Positions 23,119-35,795 of a stretch of DNA of 64,000 nucleotides are shown here, in pieces; position 1 is the stretch's first letter; the number at the start of each line of letters is the position of its first letter. The position numbers and the translations under genes were made by a program. Source of the DNA: Drosophila persimilis (Eukaryota > Arthropoda > Insecta > Diptera > Drosophilidae). The stretch lies in NCBI RefSeq assembly GCF_003286085.1, contig NW_020825340.1:372001-436000 (forward strand). Reading direction: 5' to 3'. The notes under the pieces were generated by a model, which was not told where the DNA came from, did not search any database, and saw only the letters and a list, made by a program, of their open reading frames with translations.

Positions 23119-24430
23119 GAACGTTCCTTTACCCTTAAATTATATTTTTCCTATTCTTTGCCCATTTAAAAGAGCAGTCCCAATCGTGCATTAAAAAATG
23201 GATACAAATTAGAAAGCAAAATGAAAAACGTTTTAAAACCAGGAATGAGCATTTTAGACTTCCAAATCAAATTTACTGGACATAAATAGCTCAGAAAACA
23301 GATCTACAGACGCTCCGATTATCCGACCAATTTGACCAATTCGATGTAGATCACATTTTTATATAAATAGTTATTTCCGAATAATGAATAAATATTTTTT
23401 TTTGTGCTAATTTTTTTTTTTTGAATTGTATTTTTTCTAAACGAGCGGGAACGTTGTGAGTGCCACAAGGGCCGCGACTCTACTTGTACATATACCCGAA
23501 ACTCAGCATATACAGTTCCGCTCAACAGAAAAGGTTTAACAGTAATTAATTAATATATATTGAATAATAATAAAATAAATATATCAAACATTAATACAAC
23601 ATAAATAATTTATTTAATCGATTAATTAATTGTAAACAATTTTTGCAAACTTCGCAAGCAAATTATTTATTTTGCACTTATATGTATGCTCAATATTAAA
23701 TTAATACTAAAAGTTTTGGGTCAGATTTATATTCAGGCAGGCTCCGTTTTTCATTTACTTTTGCTTTTTAGAATTGCATAGTTTAAAGCAACCAGATGAA
23801 AGATACTTAAATTATGTGAATCTTCCTTTGAAAAGACATTTTGATAAAGTTAAAAATAATGAAAAAACCATAGATCATTATAAAGTTTTACAGCCCCAAA
23901 TATATTAGGAAAAGTTGATTTGGCTGAAGCGTAAATCAAAGTTTGATTTTGTTGCCTAGCGTTATAAGAAGTAATAAATATAAATATAAAGGAATAATGA
24001 AATTGAATTCCGAATAGAATTCAAACCGAACGCCAAGAAACCAAAAGCCGGGAAGCAGGCAGTCGGGAAGTCGCAGCCCGTTAAGCCCCTACAAACGCAT
24101 TAACCAAAAGATAAGTGATATTAACGATATGACTTTGAAATATACAAGCAAGTGCATTTTGGCGACGATTTATTTTTGAATTTTTTATTTTTACCATTTT
24201 TCCAGTACGGTTTCTTATCCCGCTACATCCACATCTATCTCTATCTCTTTCTTTTTCACTTCTCACACCAAGTCAGCTGTTTTTCTATCTCACTCCAGTA
24301 CGCTAGGAGACGAACTCTGCATGAAAAAGAGTGTGTGAGATAGAGAATGTATGAGCAAGCGCATGGAAGGGGTAGCATCGGTAGCATCCAGATTCGAAAA
24401 TATTGTAGATGATTTTGTGTGTTTCGGTTT
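23119..24430. other. AT-rich intergenic DNA
   Basis: No gene seen. An ATTAAA near 23190 may be the poly(A) signal of the preceding gene. A pyrimidine-rich block at 24230-24300 (ctatctctatctctttc) and its purine counterpart at 24325-24345 stand out. Confidence 0.4.
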
Positions 24431-24439
24431 TCTTGTATC

Positions 24440-24600
24440 TTCAAAATTTTGGATGCCACCGATTTGTGGCAGTAGGAAAAAATTTGAAAAAAACTTGATT
24501 CAGTGTACCTTCTAAAGTCTCTGTGAACTAGGCGTCAAACATACTTAATGCGGTCGAATACGCTTCCTTCTGGGTGTCAGACGCATCCAGCACAAAACTA
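24440..24600 (-). repeat. fragment of the tatacccgatact-family repeat
   Basis: The reverse complement carries 'acacccagaaggaagcg', 'gacgcctagt', 'gagact' and 'atcggtggcatccaaaatt', in the order seen in the 241-620 copy. An internal stretch is deleted. Confidence 0.6.
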
Positions 24601-24734
24601 ATATATCCATAACTCTTCGATTTCTGCTTAAAAACATGTTTAAAGGAGATGGAACAATTGCAATTTCAATCAGACCTGCTAATTGGCAACTACACAGAGA
24701 AGTTTTCGTAAGGCGACACCTGTCGACGAAATCG

Positions 24735-24860
24735 GCTAGTTGGTGGCCAAAATACAAAAAAAAAGCAAAGACTAAAACTAGCCAATCTTGAAGAAAATGT
24801 ATTCATCATAGGTCTAAAATTATGTGGGCAGAACCTTAGTTTTAGTTAGCCAGAATTATT
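24735..24860 (-). repeat. promoter-associated repeat, copy B2
   Basis: The reverse complement shows 'ggttctgcccacataatttt', 'gattggctagttttagtc', 'ttgctttt' and 'gtattttggc', matching A1 and A2 at the other locus. Confidence 0.65.
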
Positions 24861-24899
24861 CAACGAAATATAAAAATTGAACAATATGAACGACTTTCG

Positions 24900-25150
24900 T
24901 TCTATTGTGTGAACTATTTCGCTAAAACCTTTTTTCATACAAGATCCAATAAAAACAAGTGGTTAAAATAAGCCAGTCAGGTAGAAAATTGATTCATTAA
25001 TTGGATACAATTATGTGGGCATGGCAGAGAGATCTATCTCGCTATTAATATTCGACGGGATAACAAAAACGAGGAATATGTATAATATAACTTCAATTCG
25101 TCAGTATATTTACGGTATATTTTTAAAATGAGACGGTATCTTTCTGTATA
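24900..25150 (-). repeat. promoter-associated repeat, copy B1
   Basis: Reverse complement of copy A1 (7875-8212), with blocks 'ctcattttaaaaatatacc', 'aaatatactgacgaatt', 'attcctcgtttttg', 'gcccacataattgtatcc' and 'attaatgaatc'. Its right end enters the TMEM209 promoter. Confidence 0.75.
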
Positions 25151-25176
25151 TTGCTGCGGGTCCGACGGTCACATCT
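25100..25176 (+). promoter_or_regulatory. Motif 6/Motif 1 promoter of the TMEM209 gene
   Basis: GTCAGTATATTT (25100-25111) is an exact Motif 6, and a second near match with GGTATATTT follows at 25114-25122. CGGTCACATCT (25166-25176) shares the first eight bases of Motif 1. The ATG is about 63 bp downstream. Order and spacing mirror the promoter at 7820-7925 on the other strand. Confidence 0.65.
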
Positions 25177-25238
25177 AGACAGTCAAACCGCCAATTTTTT
25201 GGCATTATTCTGGAATTTTGTTTCATAAATAATACAGC

Positions 25239-27077
25239 ATGAATTACCCCAGGAACACATGGTAAGATTACGAAATAATACTTATGACCACTTGATCATA
25301 AAATTTGAATGTCATACAGCTCACCGATTGTGCAAAAGAGCTTAGATCTGCGCCTCCACGGCGCCCAGGCCAAAAGGTACCTTAAATGGTGCTCATTCAA
25401 CGTGGTCATCCTGTCACTGCTCCTGTTCGACTTGTTTCAGACGTGCACGTCCTTGCGGCAGGGTTACTTCTTCATGGCAGAGTGCTCCGTAGCCACTTTG
25501 ACAGCCCTGAGCGCGGTGGCCTGCTTGGGCAAGTATTTGTGGTTATGGCTTAGAGGCGGCCAGGTGATTGGGACAAATGTGCAAAAGTGTCTATTGGATG
25601 GCTATGATGGTAAAGAGTTGATTCAGGTTATATTTAGCAATTGACTAATTTTTTCGTGGTCCTTAAGACAACTCTTTCAAAACCATCATCACACAGAAGG
25701 TGAAAAAGCCGCGTTGCTATGAAGTAGACACCGATTTTGAAGATGACACGCCCATTATCAATTGGCATTCATCGTTCGAGGACTCCTGCTGGGGTTCTCA
25801 ATCGCTGCGTCGCAGTCCGAGCATCACAAGAACTCCCCAACAGCATCAGCATATGCAGAATGCTTCGTACAGCACCTCGCCGATGATGCAGAATAGTTCC
25901 CTGAACGTCAGCAACTTCAGCGATGACTCTCCCTATGCAGAGGTGCGGCACGATGACTTCCTCACAGATGCCCGCCAGCTGCCTGCATTGATGAAGAATG
26001 CCCGACGTCAACGGAGCATCTTGGAGAATTCAGATGGGCCAAACGTTCAGCACACGAGCTCGGCTAATTCGTTCTGGAACTGTTGCAACCAACAGTTGAA
26101 CAGGTTGAAAACAATTTATCAACTGGCGCCGCCGCCACCGGTCTCCACCGAAAACGCGCCCACGTCCATTGAGGAGTTCAGCTCGTTCCAGTTTAAGGAC
26201 AGTAACTCTGAGGTCATCAATCGCATCTCCACGGACAAATTGTCGCAGTATGTGGCAAACCTCAGAAATGTATGCCAATTTTCACTCTGCCAAAAGTTAC
26301 GTCTAATTACATTTTCCTTTAGTGGATCTCCACCACCATACTGCAACGCCTGGTGAAGGAGATCAACCATGTGGACGAAATGTTTCGGCAGCGTGGCCTC
26401 CACGACTTGAAAATAGGAGCCGTGAGCTTGGAGCGTCTGCGAAAAACAGCCGATAACCAACAATTTGTACAGACATGTGCCCCCATTCTGCCCATGCTGC
26501 TGCCCTTTCTCGATACCTTCAGCAATCAAGAATATTTGGTTCAACGCATCAAGGAGCTTTCGCAGGGCTCCTGCCTAGCCGATTTTCGCTGGAACTCTGG
26601 CAATGCGCACAACGGCCAGGATTGGGGCGAGCACTTGCCCACAGATGCAGCTGTAAGAAACAAGCCATAGAAACTATTACCTGTTAAGCCCATTAATTAA
26701 TTTATTCCTTACAGATTATATTCCATCTGTTCTGCGTGTATCTGGACAGCCAACTGATGCCGATGCCCCAGGGAGGGGGGCGGCCCTTCCACTGCCGCTA
26801 TGTACTGATGCGCGACGAAAAACGCTCCACCAAAGACATTGTGAATGCCGTGCACAACAAGGCGCACTGCGCCATCCTCTGCAGCGGCAGCCCGCTCAAT
26901 CCCAAGTTCAATTTTATCAGCGACAAGGAACTGCACAACTGCGTATACGACAGAAACAACTTGTTCTACGTCATCATTCAGTTTCTCATCTACATGCGTC
27001 AGCAACAGGAGTCGGCGCTCGAGGGAGTCAATCTGGGGAAGAGTGGCATCAACATCATGTGCGTTATTGAAAACTGA
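25239..27077 (+). CDS. TMEM209: TMEM209 orthologue (nuclear-envelope membrane protein)
   Basis: Five exons: 25239-25261, 25320-25609, 25668-26269, 26323-26652 and 26715-27077. Introns of 58, 58, 53 and 62 nt are all GT-AG with matching phases, giving 535 aa (human TMEM209 is 561 aa). The first coding exon has only 23 nt; without it the protein would start in intron sequence. Two N-terminal membrane helices (about 30-47 and 57-77) precede a long Ser/Gln/Asn-rich linker. The conserved C-terminal domain contains NQEYLVQRIKELSQGSC, FRWN, LPTDAAIIFHLFCVYLDSQL and GVNLGKSGINI, which match human TMEM209 closely. The human protein is reported at the nuclear envelope, associated with nucleoporins. A housekeeping promoter lies upstream. 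The orthology is strong; the fly function is inferred. Confidence 0.93.
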
Positions 27078-30000
27078 GTCCGACTCTTTCAAAAAGACTG
27101 AGACTGACTGTTATATTTATAAGCATCATTTCATACTCTTGACTCGGCTGTCGGTTCCGTGGCTTCCCCTCGGTTTTGCTCATACTTTCTGACTATTAAA
27201 TTATGCATTTGTAATTATTAAGTCAACATTTGACTATAAACACGGCCCTACTTCGTATGCGGTGCGGTTTCTGCGGTCAGCAGACCTGTGGCCCCCTCAA
27301 CGTTCTCAAGTGTCATGCGACCCCCATGCTTGGGAGCTCTCGCTGTCCCTGCGGTGATTGCGGTCAGTGCCTGGCCAGCAATTAACTTGTTTGGAAGTCA
27401 GGGGGGAAGATGTACACATATGGCTGGTCCTCCCTCGCCAGTGAGAATCTCTCCGTGTCTGTCTGGCAGGCGAGCTGGAGCAGGTGCCGGATTTAATTGC
27501 CTTTTCATGATTCTCAATATTGCTGAAAGTTGTTTTGCTGTCGGATGGTCACTGGCCCAGCTGCCAGCCCCAGCCCAGCGATTGCGATTGCCATGTGCAC
27601 CTTCTCCACTTTGCACTTCCGAAAGTGACAAAATTAATGGTTTCCGCCGTGGACGATGCCGACATTTTGTCGAGAGACGTTGTGGAAATGCTGCAAAAGA
27701 AGTGCACACAAACTCTCGACTGCTATGCTGCATATACTCAGGATTGGATAGAGTGAGGAGTGGAGGATAGTGGAAAGTGTAGGTATCGGCTCTCAGACGG
27801 CCGCATTACCATTTCTCTTGGCCATGCTCATTTCTGGTCTCTGTTCTTCGCTCCCTGCCGGTTTTGACGTGGAATCGGTTGGTTGGTTGGCTGTCCTCGC
27901 TGCTCGCTGCTCACTGCTCATGGGCTGGCTGGCTGGCAGGATGGCTGGCACCTCGAGTGAGTAATGTGCCTGGGATGTCAACTTTACACTTTTATCCCCC
28001 GCATTATATTTTCCCCACCTACACAAACACTCACCCACTCACCCATGGGGATCCAGAGCTATTCCCATCTCACGCCTCTCCTCCCTGGTGTGATATGTTT
28101 TCCTGATACTTTTTCTCAAGTTGTAAATTGGCTTAAAAATAATTTGTCAAAGCATTTCAGTGTACGCAGCGACGGAGATCGGATGCCTAAATGGGAGTTG
28201 AAACTGATGCCTTTTCCAGCTACGATGCTCCATTTTCTTGTCACAATATTTGGACCCTCGGCATATGAAGTGGAATGCCGAGTTTAAAGAAACGCATGTG
28301 CGCGTCTTCATATCCAATTATAAAAGTTTTCCTTCGACTGCTCCGTAATTGTGTTGATTAGTGCGGCTCGCTGGGTTGGGGCTCCGGCATCGGCTCCGGC
28401 TATACTTTTGGGATTGGGATTCAGATTGGGTGGATGTTGTTGACAAAAGGCAACGTGGTTGCGGGGTGGTGCTGTTCCCAGATGCTGACACTTTAAAAGA
28501 AAATGCGCATTAAATTCGATTGCCAATCGTCGCACACTCTCCTTCGGTGGACTTTTTCGTTGCGGTTTACACAAATTTTCATTTAGGATCGCTTTGAAGG
28601 AGCTTTGCTATATACTATCCTTGAATGGAAGTGTTCCTTAAAGCAACTGTCTCAAGAAGTGGTTGGAGATGTGACAAAACGCAACATACATATATATATA
28701 CATCATGGGTTCACGGAATGTCTCTACATTGAAAATAACGAGTATTCCTACCGGAGGTTAAGGGGGAATGGTTTGATTATGAATTATATGGTATTCGTGT
28801 GTGTCTGCTTGTGGGTCAACTGGGAGTTAAAAAGCTGTCAAATACTACAAATACTTGTACTACTACAACCTCTGCTATTAGGACCATTTAAATTTAAATC
28901 AATGCTATTAATTTTGAGTTCCTTTAGAATGCACTTATTTCTGTTCAAACTTCTAGGAAGTTTAACGTGTAATTTAAGATTTAGAGCACGCTTGCCAATC
29001 CATTAATGATAGATAGGCAAAAACCGTTTCCAAGTAAAAAAAAAACAAAATAGGATACAGAAATGTAGCCAAAAAGAAGGAAAAGGAAAGAGATTTCTCA
29101 GTTATCTTATGCGCCTTTGAATAATTAATTTTTACGTTTGGTTCACCCACAGACATACCAACCAACACCCCCCACATACACACACACATATATATATATA
29201 GATATATACTCTGCGAGTATCCTCGTAGAGAGTCAGACACATCCCTGATGATCCGATCCAGATAGGGGTCGGAGTCGGAAAAGAAAGCTCCAAATCGAAC
29301 ACGCAGGCTTACATGCGCCTAATACCGTTTGACAGTGGGGAGTGGCCTGAGGCCGGGCCATTTCGCTCCCATCCTCAACCCACACCTTGGAGCAACCCCT
29401 CACACATATGATAGCGACCCCTGCCTGAAAAGCCTTAAGCATGTCCGTTATTTTGTTTACAAGAAAACATAAATCTCGGCTCCTGTGGCTCGGGAGTGAA
29501 GTGGTGGGGATGTGTGCTGTGCGGTGCGGTCGAAAGGATTGCCAGCCGTTGCCGTGTGAAATGAAACATATCATCACATCCGGGACTCCCTCCCATTTCA
29601 TATCTGGGTATGGGTGCTGTGTGCTGGGTCCAGGGTTACGGCCTCTGTCTGTGCTCTGGAGGAGCGCACAGAAAAGGGTTTGAGTGGGGCTGTTTGGCCT
29701 GGGCCTGGGTCTGTAGCAGCTTTGGTTTGCACGCGTCAACTGTAAAATCCTTTTGACATGCAGCCGACAACTCCTCGGTTCGGTCCAGCCCGGTTCTGCA
29801 CCGTCCGAGGCTGCCTATAAAAAATGTGGGTCCTGATCCAGGGAACATGCCCGGTTGGGTTCAGCTTTAGACGCTACAATCCAATTATAAAGAATTTTAA
29901 ACTATGTAGCGTGAACAGCACACTTAAAGTGGGCGACCTAAAAAAAATAAAACCAGGTTATTAGCGGAGATATCCCCACTCTGTTCGTATGTGTACGACT

Positions 30001-33000
30001 ACATACATATGTATGTATCTTTCGGTATAGTGGCGTAGGAGTATGAGTATGCGTTGTGTGTGGGAAAGTTATTAAAAGGAAGCAAGTTCTGACTGCCAAC
30101 AATCAGTCAAGGGCTCACCCAGCTGAGCTTCTGCAAACCCACTCCACTCTCCACGAGTGTGTGTATAAAAATTGACGTGAAATTTATACGCCATTCCATT
30201 TTTGGGTTGCAAGTTGAAGAAAAAATATAGCAACAATCCATAAAGTAAATGTAGCATTTAAGCAAACAAACCAGGCGACAGAAGAGAGCTAGGATTGGAG
30301 TGGCATCGTGGACAGGAGGGGGAATCTGGGGTGAGAATCAGGAGTGGGACGGGATTCCAGTGACAAAACACTGGAAGCTAAAACTGACAGTGACAACTGG
30401 CTGAAGTGGCAGGGATGAGGATGAGGAGCAGCAAGTATGTATGTATGTAGGCATGTATGTATGTAGGTGGGGACCAGCGTTGATGATGCTGCCGCTCCAA
30501 GTAGCAAAAAAAAAAAATTGACATAAGCGGATATGTTACCCCAGCGTCTGGAGGATGATGTGCCCCAAATAGGCAGAGACAGTGACAGTGGCAGTGGCAG
30601 TGGCGGTGGCAGGGTCTGTATGAGCAGTGAGCAGATAAATTAATGCGATTTTTCATGTTGCATGTTTGAGTTTGATTTATGCAATTATATGTCTCTATAC
30701 GGAGTTCTGTGCCGAGGAACATCTGTAGGATAGAGTCCGAGGAGTGTGAGTGACATAGAACTTTTGTCAAATACGTCTAAAAGCAGTCATTTTTTATATT
30801 TGATATAAAGCGGAAATTCTAAGAGCATTTCCAGTTCGTTACCTACGCTCAGGTCACAGGGCTTAGCAGATACCCTGTAAAATGGAGTAAATAGACAAAA
30901 AGTAGGTGAAGGACTTTCCCTAATTGGTTTTTGCTTACTCGCTTACTAAGGCTACAAATCATAAATTGAAACTATGAGTATCTGCTGAGGTAAAGAGCAA
31001 TCTGTAGACTTTTCCGATGAACTATCCTTAATTGAAACCAGTTTCCAGGAGCAACCAACATTTATAAATAGGTTTTCTCCGACACCCAGCAAGCCCCCAA
31101 GTGAACGCTCATACAGAGCATCCACAATGGAGCAGCAGCTGCCGCAACACAGGCAGCAACAATGGAGTCCAGAGTGGGGCTGGGGCAGGTTGCTCATGTT
31201 AATTTGTCATGATGCCACTTGCTTACTAGTTCTGCCTGTGGTCCACTCATCCGCCAATGCAGCCAACACACACATACCTACATTGGGATTGCACAACAAA
31301 TGGACTTTGGCCTGCTCGGGCATCGACTGTCTGGTGCGTCTTCCTCGCCTCTTCTTTTCCTGGAATCAGAAGTACAACCTGTAATCTGGGCAGCCAGAAC
31401 GCAAATCCGATTAAATGCAAATGCCCCCGCAAACTCACCTACAGAACACACCCACACCCACAGAACACACACACACACACACACACACACGGCACAGATT
31501 AGTTGCGTAAGTTATAAGGAACAGGGGTAGAAAGAGTAGGTGGAACAGGTGGGGCAGAGCAGAGCAGGCATGAACAGGAACAGCAGCATGATTGAGGATG
31601 AGTGGCAGTGGTTGCACTGCAGCAATCGTCAGTCAAGCAAATACTGCAGCAATTCCATTCCCATTCGTATTCGCATTCGCATTTCCATTGGCAGGGCCTG
31701 AGCGTTCCATACTACTAATTAATTTTTCAATGGACGAAAGATTCATACTCGAAGAGATCCCCATCGCTTTAAGCCCTGGCCAAGAAGCTGCAAACTTCAA
31801 AACGGCTGCTGCCAAATAGTTGAGCATGAAAACTCATTTCGACCATTAATGGCTGATGTGTTCGCCGTAGCGGAGAGCGTTGGAGTGTGGTAGAGTGTGG
31901 GGGAGTGGGTCGGGACGTCTCCCGCTTCAAAGGAAATGACAGCCATTTCCATTTTTAGCAGCGCATGGGAAAGCTCACAACTGGCGCGCCGAACGGATGT
32001 GCCCGGCCATAGAGAGGACTCTTTAAAGCGAACTGCACAAATTTCTGGTTTAAAATACGCTCCAAAAAATGCCCCACAATGGGGCATCCACTATCCCAGT
32101 ATAGTACAGTATCCAGCATCCCTATCCCAGCATTGTCGCAAGTTTGTTTGGCCCCGGCATCGGCATCGACATCAGAATTTTATGTAGCGCACGAATTTTC
32201 GACCAGGAAGAGTTCTAGGGAGAACACCACTAGACGACGAGGAGAAGGAGATGGAGAAAAATAAAAATGCCACTTCCGTTTTATTTGCGCAAAATTAAAT
32301 AAACCGAAATATGGCGGACCATATTGGCGCATAATGGGCAAAAATATTCTTTTCATTAATGGTGGCTGGCCCCTGGCAAAACCGACACAAGTACTCGTAC
32401 TCGCACTCATAGATGGGAAAATAAATAAACTGCGGAGGCAAAAAGGAAAGCCGAAAAGTAAAAGCTCCGACCAGCTTATTGTGTATAAATATTTGGTTGA
32501 CCAGGACAACGGCATTCGACTGCCGCAGTGTGTCTCCACCTAAGTGGGTATGGGCACGAGTGTGCTCATAATTGGGATGGGGCCAGGGCCGGGAATCATG
32601 AAACGATTGTGTCAATGGCTGGGTTTATTCAGTTTGATTGAATCTGCACGAAGGGGCCAAGGAAACGTTAGTTTTCCAAGGCTATATTACTTTTGTTATT
32701 GAGATGATAGCGATTTAAGTGCTCCTTAAATGAATTCGATATTGATCCTAAATATATAGCGACTATATATTGTATGGTTTGGCAGCTTCAATTCACCTGA
32801 ATATTTATGGATTGAATTTTTCTCAAAATTTTCGATGGCATTTTGGGGGTCGAAAAATAGTGGGAATCGAATAGATTTTAGCAGCCATGTTTACAGATGG
32901 TAAACTATCTGCGCTTTTGTACCCCTCTCACCAATTTCTTAGGTGCCAACGCTGATGAACTCTTATCACAGCATTCGTGATGTGATCCAACCAACACATA

Positions 33001-35204
33001 GATACATTCATCTCAGTGCGCTCCCAGTGCAGATTAATCTGAAAATTAATCACAGTTTGTAGTACATCTACATGTTTAGAAATCTACGTTCTGCTTTTCT
33101 TGGAAATACAGCTCCAAATTGCTTCTCTACCTGCTCTCAAAGTATTCATCTCATATATCTCTTTGCTTGTATTATATTAACTAGATCTACGGACAGGTCC
33201 CCAATTATGTCTAGACAATGGTGTCCCCTGCTTCACATCGCCACATTCCCTGGCCCCTTACCATTTGTCCAAAAGGCGACACACGTGTCCAGGTTCATTC
33301 GGCCTACGGCTTCGCTGGTTGCCAGCCATAAGAAAATAAACCAATTTGCATACATTTTACAAAACCAGATACATAGATACTCCCACTGGCAGTGAAGATT
33401 TCGTGGAAAACAAAAAATCTGAAAGATATCACTCATACGCACCGAGTGCCACAGGTTTTACGGGTAGGGGTAGGGTACAACATGAAAGGAAATAAAGAAG
33501 ACCAAGAAAATTGCCCAGCGGAAATTACGCACTTGGGGGCACTGTCACTGCCTCGTATCAGTGCCGAGGGGCAACCACAACTGTAGGAGTCGGATTCGGA
33601 GTGGCGGTTACAGTTTTCAGCATCATGTTTTGGCCTGGCTAATTTAGTAAGTTTACCAAACCGCTTTTGTTAGCCCACTCCCGGTCCGCGTTTCTACCAT
33701 TTGTAGTGTCCGTAATTATAAATCAATTGCTTGCAGGATGTTCTGTATTTGGCTTTGCTCCCCCTGCCGCAGATCTGGCAGAAAGTTGCGTGACATTTGG
33801 CAAATCCTCCGGGCATATTTCCATAGCCTGAGCATTGGCGTGCCACTTCTGCTTCTGCTCCTGTGCTAGGTACTCCTACTTTTCCCGTTTACTTATCCTA
33901 GTTCGTGCCGTTTCGCAGGTCCATCTGTTTGCCCGGGTGGGTCCATTGCTCGTTTGCTTTCAATCTAAGTCTGGCTGTTTTCCATTTTTCTTCGAATTTG
34001 TTTTCCACGCAAAAAAGCGAGAGAATCAGCACCATTTCATAGCACGGCCCCTGTGGCTCTATAGATATTTATAAATATATTGTTATACCCGGTAGCCTAA
34101 AATGGTAGGGAATGCTGAATCCGAGCAAGGCTGAACGATACCTTTCCGACCTCAAAGACAACAGATACTTAATCATCTTTCGATGGCTGAATAATTCCCG
34201 ACTATAAGGTATCTCTTAGTCGGAATTTCGAGCATATCTTTCTACTTGTTTTTATGTATTTATATTTGATGCGTTTGCCGCTGGTGTTCTGGATGCAGCG
34301 GTGTGGGTGCATGACTCCTTGTAAATATTTTTATATGTGTCTGTGGGTGTGGATGTCCGTGTCCGTGTCCCCATATATTTGCTACAGATTCCTGATTTAT
34401 ATACCCAGATGTGTATTGACTTGGTGCCCATTTCGATGTCTCGTTCAGTGTGTGTTCAGTTTGCCGTCGGCGGCTGTGGAAAATGGCCTCGTAAACGTTT
34501 AATAAAATATGATTTCAATTGATTCGAAACTCGCATTTAAGCAGTACGTACTCGTGCTTGAATGTGTTTGTAAGTCGTCCCGGATTCCCCCAGGCAATCA
34601 ATAAAGCAAAAACAAAGTGCCCCAAAGAGAGAGTGAGAGCCACCTCCAAATCCCCGACTCCCTCTGTCTGGGTCTGTCTGTCTGTCGGTCTCCGGAGGCT
34701 TTCGTTCGCCTTGACTTGGTCCTCAGTTATCCGCTTAGATCACTCAACTAAAAAACTCAATTTGCATATTAATATTATTTGGGGTTTTTTTCTTGTTGTG
34801 AGGCCCTTTGCTGCTCCGGTTCCTCCGGTTGAGTTTCGCCGCTGGGTCTTCATCCTTTTATCAACAAAAAGAACAGCAACGAGGGGCAGAATCAACAGTA
34901 GTGAATTGAATCTGCTCTGCTTCAACGCCTTTTCCGTCGCCCTTTGATACGAGTATGGACAGGACTATACACAAACACACACTCTCACACTCACGCATGG
35001 ACAGGTGCTCTTCCCAGGTGCATACTTTGGGGAGCTGCTTGAGGAAGCTCTGCTCAACATTAATACCCCATCCCATTCATGCCTCTTCGTTTTGTGGGTC
35101 TTTGTTCACCTGCCGGACAAAAGCCGAGCAGGACTGTCAGTCAGTGTGTTACGGCTATTTCATTTTTATTGGAATTATGTCAGTGTTATTTTGTCATAAT
35201 CATA
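27078..35204. other. 8-kb non-coding interval, no supported gene
   Basis: An ATTAAA near 27196 may end TMEM209. The rest is mixed-composition DNA with many short chance frames, mostly Cys/Ser/Pro-rich. A TATA-like CTATAAAAA near 29813 and a TATACCCGGTA motif near 34085 were noted without a linked gene. An (AC)13 microsatellite lies at 31465-31490 and (GTAT)n at about 30435-30470. Confidence 0.4.
31465..31490. repeat. (AC)13 microsatellite
   Basis: Uninterrupted AC dinucleotides within a CA-rich 55-bp stretch. Confidence 0.9.
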
Positions 35205-35265
35205 ACAAGAAAGGATTCCTAGCTTGGGGGCCGAAGCCTTAAATACCCTTGCAGATCCATTGTTC
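35204..35265 (+). repeat. short dispersed repeat (aagaaaggatt...cccttgcaga)
   Basis: 'aagaaaggattcctagcttg', then 'gggggccgaagcc' and 'ataccctt', closely matching 57890-57950. This looks like the edge of a common Drosophila transposable repeat; the family is uncertain. Confidence 0.55.
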
Positions 35266-35726
35266 CTATGGCAGCTGTCATACCGATGTTGATGAAACTC
35301 TGCTGAACCATGTTAAAGCACATAAAACATCTCAAACAGCTCATTGTTGACTTTGCTTGATTTTTCATCTAATACGGTTTTGTTTGGGAAATGCTTACGG
35401 GTCTCAAATAACTGGTCAAAACCAAAATACATACATATGTACATACGGATGTACATATATGTATACATATATATATTTCTCTAAAAGCTTGAGAACCTTT
35501 CACAGCTTTAATAATTATCCGCAATTAACTTGGAACTTTTGCACTTGATTTGAGTTCCCCAAACAAACTCGAATTAATAATGAAATATTGGTTTTTGGGG
35601 TTGGAGTTTTGGTTTCGGTTTCGGGTTTGTTTTGACGACCGCAAATGAAACTGAATAATTTAGCATTGAGGAATATTTGAATTTAATATTTCATCAGGCT
35701 GGCGCTGGCGGAAATCGGAATTAGAA

Positions 35727-35733
35727 TATAAAT
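35727..35733 (+). promoter_or_regulatory. possible TATA box of Or74a
   Basis: TATAAAT lies 69 bp upstream of the Or74a ATG, with GTCAATC at 35762-35768 as a weak Inr candidate. Confidence 0.35.
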
Positions 35734-35795
35734 GGGCTCCCATCCAATCCGAGTGGCTGTAGTCAATCATCACAGTAGAGAGGTCCGGTCCGGAT

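Noticed and set aside
29800..29890. TATA-like CTATAAAAA with possible Inr
   Set aside because: No coding exon or donor could be linked to it within several kilobases.
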